Assembly: GCA_008975185.1 (NCBI GenBank)
Contig: BFAU01000163.1
Span: 1-7,004 of the forward strand
Length of the DNA stretch: 7,004 nt
Source: a bacterium MnTg04
Lineage (GTDB): Bacteria > Pseudomonadota > Gammaproteobacteria > Steroidobacterales > MnTg04
Direction of reading: 5' to 3'
Shown here: positions 1 through 5,716 of the stretch, in pieces
How positions within the stretch are numbered: the first letter of the stretch is position 1
Layout: each line of letters starts with the position of its first letter
Notes under the pieces: model-generated
The model's database searches: none
What the model was told of the DNA's origin: nothing
Seen by the model: the letters and a program-made list of their open reading frames with translations, nothing else
Program-made: the position numbers and the translations under genes

Positions 1-1422
1 GAAATCGTCAAGGGCCCACGCACCAGTCTGTACGGCTCGGATGCGATCGGCGGCGTGATCAACGTGATTACCCGCAAGGCGGACGGCAACGTGGAATTCA
101 CCGCCGGCGGCGGGCGTTATGGGACCTATGACCGCGGCGTGGCGGTTAACTGGCAGGACGAGGGCAATGCCCTGTATGCGTCGTTCAGCCGCTTCGATAC
201 CGATGGCTTCCCGGTGCGGACCGGCAGCAGCGTCGATCGTGGCTATGACAACAACAGCGCGCGCTTGCAGGGCAACACCCGTCTCGGAAAACTGGACCTG
301 GAACTTTCCTTCTGGCAGGCCAGCGGAACCAGCGAGTACCTGGATTTTTTCGCGCAGCCGGTCAGCCAGGACTATCGCAACCAGACCTTGTCGCTGGGAC
401 TCGGTTTCGCGCCGGATGAAAACTGGAGCAGCCGCATCACTTTGGCGCAGTTTGGCGACGACATTGATCAAAATGACAGCATGGACTTCCTGCGCACCGA
501 GCGCACGACACTTGACTGGTACAACAGCTTCGCAATCGGCGATAACCAGCTATTGTCGGCTGGAATTTATTTGTCCAGGGAGCATGCTGAAAGCCTTTCC
601 TTCGGCACCGGCTTCGATCGTGACCGGGACGACCAGGCTTTCTACGTGCAGGATCAGTTCGACTGGGACAGACACCAGTTGTTGCTGGCCATGCGCTATG
701 GAGATTTTGAGAGTTTTGGCGGCATCGGCACCTGGAATATCGAGTACGGTTACCTGGCCACCGATTCACTGATGCTGACTGCGTCCATGGGTACCGGGTT
801 CAGGGCGCCGGATGCCACCGACCTGTTCGGCTTCGGCGGCAACCCCGATCTGCTGGCCGAGGAATCCAGGAACATCGAACTGGGCCTGCGCTGGCAATTC
901 ACCGACTACACCAGCCTTACCGTGCAAGCTTTCGACAATGACATAGACAACCTGATCCAGTTCGTGGTCATCGACCCGATGACTTTTGCCGGCCAGAACA
1001 GGAATGTCGCGAAAGCCAGGATCTCCGGAGTAGAAATGACCTGGCGTTTTCAGAACGAGGGCTGGCACCTGCGCAGCAGCGTGGTTTTCCAGGACCCACA
1101 AAACATCAGTGACGGCCAGCAGTTGCTGCGCCGCTCGAAACGCAGCCTGACCATGGGGATAACCAGGCATTTGCGGTCACTGGATCTTGGCTTCAACCTG
1201 CTGGCCACCAACCAGAGGAAGGATTTCGGCTTTCCGGCGCCGGTCGATATCGGCGGCTACACGCTGCTCAATTTTAACGGCCGGTATAACATCGGCAAGC
1301 GCTGGCAGTTGAGATTAAAGGTGGAGAATCTGCTCAACAAGGAATACCAGACAGCGGCTGGTTTCAACAGCTCCAAACGGGCTGCCTTTATCGCGCTAAA
1401 CTACCTGATGCCGGCGAAATAA
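1..1422 (+). CDS. btuB: Vitamin B12 TonB-dependent outer-membrane receptor BtuB, 5'-truncated
   Basis: This is the 3' part (473 codons) of an outer-membrane beta-barrel receptor that imports cobalamin with energy from TonB-ExbBD. The reading frame is open from base 1, so the gene begins outside the window; the GTG at 55 is an internal valine. The first visible residues, EIVKGPRTSLYGSDAIGG, are the conserved end of the plug domain. The signal peptide, TonB box and first part of the plug are missing. The rest is barrel. Matches to BtuB rather than to siderophore receptors include a GTWN segment near residue 245, GTGFRAPDATDLFG from residue 264 followed by a GNPDL motif, LLRRSKRS near residues 375-382, and VENLLNKEYQT from residue 441. 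The downstream adenosyltransferase and nearby btuF support a cobalamin substrate. The chain ends a few residues past the last aromatic of the final strand (NYLMPAK), whereas most such proteins end on Phe. A cobalamin riboswitch often precedes this gene, but that region is not visible. Confidence 0.9.
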   Translation, partial: EIVKGPRTSLYGSDAIGGVINVITRKADGNVEFTAGGGRYGTYDRGVAVNWQDEGNALYASFSRFDTDGFPVRTGSSVDRGYDNNSARLQGNTRLGKLDLELSFWQASGTSEYLDFFAQPVSQDYRNQTLSLGLGFAPDENWSSRITLAQFGDDIDQNDSMDFLRTERTTLDWYNSFAIGDNQLLSAGIYLSREHAESLSFGTGFDRDRDDQAFYVQDQFDWDRHQLLLAMRYGDFESFGGIGTWNIEYGYLATDSLMLTASMGTGFRAPDATDLFGFGGNPDLLAEESRNIELGLRWQFTDYTSLTVQAFDNDIDNLIQFVVIDPMTFAGQNRNVAKARISGVEMTWRFQNEGWHLRSSVVFQDPQNISDGQQLLRRSKRSLTMGITRHLRSLDLGFNLLATNQRKDFGFPAPVDIGGYTLLNFNGRYNIGKRWQLRLKVENLLNKEYQTAAGFNSSKRAAFIALNYLMPAK

Positions 1423-1434
1423 GACCGCGGAAAC

Positions 1435-1439
1435 GGAGG
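1435..1439 (+). promoter_or_regulatory. Shine-Dalgarno site of the adenosyltransferase gene
   Basis: GGAGG lies 8 bases before the ATG at 1448, in the 25-bp gap after the btuB stop codon. It is the clearest ribosome binding site in the window and fixes the start of the downstream gene. With no room for a separate promoter or terminator in the gap, it supports co-transcription with btuB. Confidence 0.75.
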
Positions 1440-1447
1440 CAGAGCCG

Positions 1448-2002
1448 ATGGGACATCGTCTGAGCAAGATCTATACGCGCACCGGCGACAAGGGCGAGAC
1501 CGGGCTGGGCGATGGCAAGCGAGTCAGCAAGGACCACCTGCGGGTCGAGACCATCGGTTGTGTCGATGAAACCAACAGCGCCGTCGGCATGGTGCTTGCG
1601 AGTACCGGATTACCGGAGCCGGTCGTCGATTGCCTGGTCGAAGTACAACACGATCTGTTCGATCTGGGCGGAGAACTTTGCATTCCCGGTCACGCGGCGG
1701 TAACCAGCGAGTTTGTAGCTCGCCTGGAAACCCAGCTCGATCAGTTCAACGCCAACCTGCCCGCCCTGAAGGAATTTATCCTGCCAGGCGGCGGGCCGGC
1801 GGCGGCGGCCTGCCATCTCGCGCGAACTATTTCCCGGCGCGCCGAACGCCGCGTCGTCAGCCTGTCCGTGCTGGAGAAAAATATCCGGCCGGAGGCGATC
1901 CAGTACCTCAACCGCTTATCCGATTTGCTGTTTGTGATTGCGCGGGTGCTGGCCCGCCACGAGCAAGGCAGCGAAGTGCTCTGGAATCGCGACCGCCGTT
2001 AG
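1448..2002 (+). CDS. pduO: PduO-type ATP:cob(I)alamin adenosyltransferase
   Basis: A cytoplasmic enzyme of 184 residues, normal for the single-domain PduO/MMAB family. It transfers the adenosyl group of ATP to cob(I)alamin or cobinamide to make the coenzyme form. The N-terminal ATP-binding loop KIYTRTGDKGETGLGDG spans residues 7-23. It is followed by the RVET...VDETN segment (32-43) that contributes to the active site. FILPGGGPAAAACHLAR (110-126) leads into RTISRRAER (126-134), the conserved Arg/Glu helix that binds the nucleotide. The chain ends with YLNRLSDLLFVIAR and EVLW, also typical. The start is supported by GGAGG at the right distance. It is 25 bp after btuB, so the two likely form one unit for uptake and activation of B12. 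Its stop codon overlaps that of btuF on the other strand. It is not the CobA/BtuR type, which has a P-loop instead. Family assignment is firm; the exact corrinoid substrate is inferred. Confidence 0.93.
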   Translation: MGHRLSKIYTRTGDKGETGLGDGKRVSKDHLRVETIGCVDETNSAVGMVLASTGLPEPVVDCLVEVQHDLFDLGGELCIPGHAAVTSEFVARLETQLDQFNANLPALKEFILPGGGPAAAACHLARTISRRAERRVVSLSVLEKNIRPEAIQYLNRLSDLLFVIARVLARHEQGSEVLWNRDRR

Positions 2003-2865
2003 TCCCCGATTTTCTGGCGCGCCCGATCGAGCAGGCGGCATACCTGGGCCGCCCCATCCGCGAGGCGAAGACCGGCGCGGGCCAACAGCGATGCGTCCAC
2101 CCGGTACAGATTTTCGAGCCTGACCGCGGCGATCGCGGGATAATCCAGCCAGATATCCAGGGGGTTCGCGCTACCGGTCTGGGCAGACAGGATTACCTGC
2201 GGGTTGCGCAGCAATACGGCCTCCACGCTGACGACCGGCGCCAGGCTGTCCATATCGGCGAAAATATTCTTCCCGCCACACAGCGAAACCACCTCACTGA
2301 TTACTTGTTTGCGGCCGATCGTAAACAGGGGCCGCCGGGCAACCTGGTAAAAAACGCGAATCGGCGCCTTGCGCAGATTCTCGACCCGCAGGCGGTCGAT
2401 TTTCGCAAGATAAATATCCGCCACACGCGCGGCCCGCTCTGCGTGACCGGTAAGCTCCCCGATACGGCGAAGCTGGACGGCGACCGAATCCAGCCCGGTT
2501 GCCGCCAATTCGAGCACCTGGTAACCATCATCACGAAGCGCATCGATCAGGGTCTGTGGATTGCCGCCCGGCCAGGCGAGTATCAGGTCCGGCCGCAGCA
2601 CCGCCAGTTTTTCCGAATCGATCCTGAATGCGTCGCCAATTCTTGCGACGCTCAACGCCTGCGGCGGATAGTCGCTGTATTCGACGGTTCCGACCAGCAG
2701 ATCGCCGGCACCGACAGCAAATACCAGCTCAGCAAGATGCGGGGACAGGGCAACGATACGCTCTGGCTTCCCCGACTCCACGGGCTGGCGGCCCTGGGCT
2801 TTCGTTGCCGGTGTCGTTATCGCCAGAAGCACCGCCCCGACCAGAACGGACAGCAGGGTCTTCAT
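1999..2865 (-). CDS. btuF: Periplasmic vitamin B12-binding protein BtuF
   Basis: A 288-residue substrate-binding protein that captures cobalamin in the periplasm and hands it to the BtuCD ABC transporter. Residues 1-23 form a signal peptide: Lys2, a hydrophobic core, then an Ala-x-Lys-Ala type cleavage site before Gln24. There is no lipobox cysteine. Conserved BtuF segments are RIVALSPHLAELVFAVG (36-52), YSDYPPQA (63-70), LAVLRPDLILAWPGGN (87-102) and CGGKNIF (196-202). Glu85 and Glu215 sit where the two glutamates of the Escherichia coli protein dock onto BtuC. The only two cysteines, 196 and 276, match the known disulfide pair. Trp98 and Phe181 fit ligand-contacting aromatics by position. 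The ATG follows the ampE stop by 7 bp and has no good Shine-Dalgarno, so translation may depend on ampE readthrough. The stop TAA overlaps the stop of the convergent adenosyltransferase gene. No btuC or btuD is adjacent. Confidence 0.92.
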   Translation of the reverse strand: MKTLLSVLVGAVLLAITTPATKAQGRQPVESGKPERIVALSPHLAELVFAVGAGDLLVGTVEYSDYPPQALSVARIGDAFRIDSEKLAVLRPDLILAWPGGNPQTLIDALRDDGYQVLELAATGLDSVAVQLRRIGELTGHAERAARVADIYLAKIDRLRVENLRKAPIRVFYQVARRPLFTIGRKQVISEVVSLCGGKNIFADMDSLAPVVSVEAVLLRNPQVILSAQTGSANPLDIWLDYPAIAAVRLENLYRVDASLLARAGLRLADGAAQVCRLLDRARQKIGD

Positions 2866-2872
2866 GCAGGGT

Positions 2873-3787
2873 TCAGACCGCCCAGCCCAGCAAGGTCAAT
2901 ACGGCAATCGCGAAAACCCAGACGAACAGCGCCCTTTGCACCAGCCGGATCGCCGCACGGGCACTGCACACTTGCGGATCCTCATCCAGAAGGTCGTCGC
3001 GAATCTCTTCCAGCGACCCCCGGCCGACGGCGGCAAGCAGCTCTTTGGTCTTGCCATAAAAACGCAATTCGCTCCGCTTGGCTTTCGCATAGGCACGCCA
3101 TGCGGAAAACGCACCATCGAAACTTCCGGCAATCGCATAGCCAATTGCCAGCAACCGGGACGGGATCCATATCAACAGCCCGTGTATCCAGTAAATGGAA
3201 TCGCCCGCGGCGGCGGCTGCGTCGTTTTTCTCCCGCAGGCGGGCAGCCTCGTAGGACTTGCGCCTGCGAAACAAGTCGGTGACCCGAAACATCCAGGCGC
3301 CGACCGGCCCGAGAACCATGAACCAGAACACGACAGCAAAAATCCGGTTGACCGCCTGATAAAGGACGGCCTCCTCGACCGCAAGTTTCCTCTCCCCCGG
3401 ATCACGAGGAAAATCGCTTTCCGTCAGTTCCTTGGCGCTGCGTCCGATTTCCTCTTCATCCCCTTTGCTACGCGCATCGCAAAATCCCCGCACCTCCTCC
3501 TGGAGATCGCGCGGCCCCAGGGAAAAAATCAGCAACAGGATCGCAAACAACAAATAAGGCAACTCGTTCAAGACGTCTCGAAAGCCAACGGCGACCAGCA
3601 ATATCGGCGACACCGGGAGCAGGATAATGGCGATAACCGCGACGGTTTGCAGCCACGCGCCCACATTGCGCGACCGCGCGAGACCCCAGTCGAAGTAGGC
3701 GTCCAGCCAGCGCGGCTCGCGTAGATGCAACAAATGGGTAACCAGCCGTTCCAGGAATAGTCCGATGATTAATGCGATCAGGTTCAT
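2873..3787 (-). CDS. ampE: AmpE-like inner-membrane protein (AmpE/CbiB-related)
   Basis: A 304-residue multi-pass membrane protein, slightly longer than the roughly 284 residues of E. coli AmpE. Hydrophobic segments are visible at about 1-15, 43-69, 76-91, 146-168, 201-224 and 285-304. The region between 91 and 145 is charged and probably cytoplasmic. Family-like features are the N-terminal FLERL followed by WLDAYFDW, the central AVNRIFAVVFWFMVLGPVGA, and IYWIHGLLIWIPSRLLAIGYAIAG, which matches the AmpE VLDWVPVRLAGVVYALIG region. Its start codon overlaps the ampD stop as ATGA, the classic ampDE arrangement, which points to translational coupling. AmpE has been proposed to act as a sensor or modulator in beta-lactamase induction, but its biochemical role is not settled. 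As I recall, it also resembles the cobalamin-synthesis protein CbiB/CobD. The ampD neighbour favours AmpE; the btuF neighbour makes the other reading worth testing. Confidence 0.87.
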   Translation of the reverse strand: MNLIALIIGLFLERLVTHLLHLREPRWLDAYFDWGLARSRNVGAWLQTVAVIAIILLPVSPILLVAVGFRDVLNELPYLLFAILLLIFSLGPRDLQEEVRGFCDARSKGDEEEIGRSAKELTESDFPRDPGERKLAVEEAVLYQAVNRIFAVVFWFMVLGPVGAWMFRVTDLFRRRKSYEAARLREKNDAAAAAGDSIYWIHGLLIWIPSRLLAIGYAIAGSFDGAFSAWRAYAKAKRSELRFYGKTKELLAAVGRGSLEEIRDDLLDEDPQVCSARAAIRLVQRALFVWVFAIAVLTLLGWAV

Positions 3788-4359
3788 AGGGTCTGTGACT
3801 CATTTTCCGGATTCTGCAAAAAACGATCCAGCACCTTCCATTCGAAACCAGGGCCTGGATCCAGCTTGCGGCCGGGCGAAATATCGCTATGGCCGGCAAT
3901 CTTGTCCGTAGTCAGACAAGGATAGGCTTTGCAAAGTGCCATAACAACCTGGCACAGGCGCTGGTACTGGGTCATTTCAAAGGATCCGTCATCCGTCCCT
4001 TCCAGCTCTATGCCGATGGAAAAATCATTGCAGGCCGCCCGACCGCAATACGCCGATTCACCGGCATGCCAGGCTCTTTGATGAAAGGGCACGAACTGAA
4101 CCAGCTCGCCGTCTCTCCTTATCAACAGGTGTGCGGAAACTTTTTGCCGGCAGATTTCGCGGAAATACGGGTGCTCATCCGGCGGTAATTCGTTGCTGAA
4201 AAACTTTTCTATCCAGGGTCCGCCGAACTGCCCGGGCGGCAGGCTGATGCAATGAATCACGATCAGTTCGGGCTGGCAGTCTGGCGGCCGTTGATCGCAA
4301 TTGGGTGAAGCGACATGTTTCGCCGCATCCAGCAATCCGGTTTTCGAGTTGATTTCCAT
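3784..4359 (-). CDS. ampD: 1,6-anhydro-N-acetylmuramyl-L-alanine amidase AmpD
   Basis: A cytoplasmic zinc amidase of 191 residues that cleaves the stem peptide from anhydro-MurNAc muropeptides during cell-wall recycling. In species with AmpR/AmpC it thereby keeps beta-lactamase repressed. Zinc ligands are seen as His36 (VIHCISLPPG), His157 and Asp167 (HSDISPGRKLDPGP). Glu118 (SIGIELEGTDD) and Lys165 are the expected catalytic residues. SAHLLIRRDGELVQFVPF (75-92) and RAWHAG (95-100) are also highly conserved. There is no signal peptide, as expected for AmpD and unlike the periplasmic AmiD. The frame is open upstream to 4446, but I chose the ATG at 4357-4359. It gives a protein that lines up with E. 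coli AmpD from residue 1, and the extra 29 residues have no family counterpart. The Shine-Dalgarno at this start is weak. It is first in the ampD-ampE-btuF series, overlapping ampE by 4 bp. Confidence 0.93.
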   Translation of the reverse strand: MEINSKTGLLDAAKHVASPNCDQRPPDCQPELIVIHCISLPPGQFGGPWIEKFFSNELPPDEHPYFREICRQKVSAHLLIRRDGELVQFVPFHQRAWHAGESAYCGRAACNDFSIGIELEGTDDGSFEMTQYQRLCQVVMALCKAYPCLTTDKIAGHSDISPGRKLDPGPGFEWKVLDRFLQNPENESQTL

Positions 4360-4473
4360 CTGCGCAACCTGGTGTTTCGCCTGCGTGCATTTTGCCACAG
4401 CTTGAACCGCCTGGGACGCGCGGCGACAATCAACAGCCATTGGCACGACAGCCAGAAACGGCGGACTGGAAAA
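4360..4473. promoter_or_regulatory. Divergent intergenic region between ampD and rsmE
   Basis: These 114 bp separate the chosen starts of two divergent genes and must carry promoters in both directions. For rsmE there is a plausible sigma70-like pair, listed separately. For ampD, a CAAAAT hexamer on the - strand (4394-4389) lies 30 bp from the ATG and could be a -10 element. No convincing -35 sits 15-18 bp upstream of it. Both flanking frames stay open through this region, which makes the start choices less certain. No operator-like palindrome was seen. Confidence 0.5.
4402..4430 (+). promoter_or_regulatory. Candidate sigma70-type promoter of rsmE
   Basis: TTGAAC (4402-4407) and GACAAT (4425-4430) are separated by exactly 17 bp. 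Each matches the -35 and -10 consensus at four of six positions. The -10 ends 43 bp before the GTG start of rsmE. Such matches occur by chance at this stringency, so this is a candidate only. Confidence 0.3.
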
Positions 4474-5220
4474 GTGAGGCTAAGCCGGATATATCACGGT
4501 CAGCAACTGGATGGTGCGGCGCAGGCGACGCTGGACGAGTCGGCGAGCCGGCACCTGGTTCGTGTCCTCAGGCTCACGCTCGGGGCGAAATTGATCGTTT
4601 TCGATGGCGGCGGCGGAGAATACCCTGCCCGGATCAGCAAGATAAGCAACGGCCGGGTCGTAGTGACGCTGTCCGAGCCGCGCCACCCGATGACCGAGTC
4701 ACCGGTCGACATCACGCTGGCCCAGGGGCTGATCAGGGGCGAACGCATGGACCTGGTCTTGCAAAAAGCAACCGAGCTTGGCGTCAGCCGAATCGTCCCG
4801 GTGGCGATGGAGCGCTGCGTAACCAGGCTCAGCCCGCAGCGGCTGGAAAAAAGAATGCGCCATTGGCGGAACGTGGTCATCGGCGCCTGCGAGCAGTGCG
4901 GCCGCACCGTTTTGCCGGTGATCGAACCTCTGCAAAGCAGCGCGGAGCTGACCGAAAACGCTACGGAAAGCGAATACCCCTTGCGCCTCTTGCTGCAAAA
5001 AGATTCAACAACCCGCATCGACGACATCCAGCAACCCGCAGGCCGCCGAATTCTCCTGTGGGTCGGGCCGGAAGGCGGTTTTGGCAAAACCGAAGCGGCG
5101 GCGGCAGTGACCAACGGTTTCCGTAGTCTGCGTATGGGCCCCAGGATATTGCGCACCGAGACTGCCGGACTGGTCGGCCTGAGCCTGTTGCAAGCCAGGT
5201 TTGGAGACTTGGCGAAATGA
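4474..5220 (+). CDS. rsmE: 16S rRNA (uracil1498-N3)-methyltransferase RsmE
   Basis: A cytoplasmic SPOUT-class methyltransferase that uses S-adenosylmethionine to methylate N3 of U1498 in 16S rRNA of the 30S subunit. The chosen product has 248 residues, close to the family's usual 240-250. The N-terminal RLSRIYHGQQL matches the start of the PUA-like RNA-binding domain. The SPOUT part contains RGERMD (88-93), QKATELGV (97-104), ACEQCGR (138-144), LWVGPEGGF (195-203) and MGPRILRTETA (221-231). The last two form the knotted SAM-binding site. The frame is open upstream to 4315, but the GTG at 4474 gives the best fit to the family and leaves room for a promoter. A GGA three bases before it is a poor Shine-Dalgarno, so the start carries some doubt. 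It is divergent from ampD and converges with chpC 28 bp downstream. Confidence 0.93.
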   Translation: MRLSRIYHGQQLDGAAQATLDESASRHLVRVLRLTLGAKLIVFDGGGGEYPARISKISNGRVVVTLSEPRHPMTESPVDITLAQGLIRGERMDLVLQKATELGVSRIVPVAMERCVTRLSPQRLEKRMRHWRNVVIGACEQCGRTVLPVIEPLQSSAELTENATESEYPLRLLLQKDSTTRIDDIQQPAGRRILLWVGPEGGFGKTEAAAAVTNGFRSLRMGPRILRTETAGLVGLSLLQARFGDLAK

Positions 5221-5248
5221 GGCATTGATATAGCGGCGAATCTTGTGC

Positions 5249-5716
5249 TCAGGATCCTCCTGCATCGACGATCATCGCCTCCAGCTTTTCAAGATCCGGG
5301 ACCAGGGGATATTCATTGACCATCCGAAGCTGGCAAAGGATCGGCAAATTGGCGTTTTTTTTCTCATCGGGCTCCTTGCGGAGGACTCCCGGGTTGACTC
5401 TGACCAGCTGCGGAAAACCCTGGCTTACGATGCCGAAGAAGCGTCCCGGCAATGCGCTGCCTGTCGCGTGAAAAATAACGACCCTGCTGCGCCGGCCCGC
5501 TTCGGGAACCTGGTCGCCGCAGCATCCTTCGAAAGAAACGGTCGGCACCAACCGGCCATCCCAGCGCGTGTTTCCCAGGTACCATGCGCGATCCGAGCCG
5601 TTGCCTTCAGGCACCGAAAAGCCGACGACTTCAGCAACACAAGCGCGCGGAACCAGCAGGCGCATTTCCGCCAACGGAATCAGAAGGCTGTATAGCTCCT
5701 GGCCGGTCTCGCTCAT
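5249..5716 (-). CDS. chpC: CheW-like protein ChpC of the Pil-Chp chemosensory system
   Basis: A single-domain CheW-family adaptor of 155 residues that would link receptors to the CheA-type kinase encoded just upstream. It begins with ELYSLLIPLAEMRLLVPRAC, the first CheW strands. It continues with WYLGNTRWDGRLVPTVSFEG (about 46-65), the conserved loop and strand where CheW proteins carry a W-x-G-x-x-x-P core. The segment SRVVIFHATG...FFGIVSQGFPQLVRV is the second subdomain. The Q-G-F/I-P part is more like ChpC than PilI or CheW, as I recall those families. Its ATG overlaps the stop of the ChpA-like gene as ATGA, so translation is probably coupled. AGGG a few bases before the ATG may help. PilI is the alternative, but position after chpA favours ChpC. 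A role in twitching motility or surface sensing is inferred from family and context. Confidence 0.8.
   Translation of the reverse strand: MSETGQELYSLLIPLAEMRLLVPRACVAEVVGFSVPEGNGSDRAWYLGNTRWDGRLVPTVSFEGCCGDQVPEAGRRSRVVIFHATGSALPGRFFGIVSQGFPQLVRVNPGVLRKEPDEKKNANLPILCQLRMVNEYPLVPDLEKLEAMIVDAGGS

Noticed and set aside
55..57. GTG as possible start of the btuB-like gene
   Set aside because: The frame is open to base 1 and encodes conserved plug-domain residues before this codon, so the gene is truncated by the window edge.
1630..3282. Very long + strand open frame of 550 codons across pduO, btuF and ampE
   Set aside because: Over btuF it is in exact codon register antisense. Such frames stay open in GC-rich genes that avoid TTA, CTA and TCA codons. 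The translation is rich in Arg, Gln and Pro with no recognisable domain, and it crosses three well-supported genes.
2864..3724. + strand open frame of 286 codons opposite ampE
   Set aside because: It is in codon register with ampE on the other strand, has low-complexity composition and no domain; ampE has clear membrane segments and family motifs.
4500..5225. - strand open frame of 241 codons opposite rsmE
   Set aside because: rsmE on the + strand carries all SPOUT motifs; the antisense product shows none and is Ser/Arg rich.
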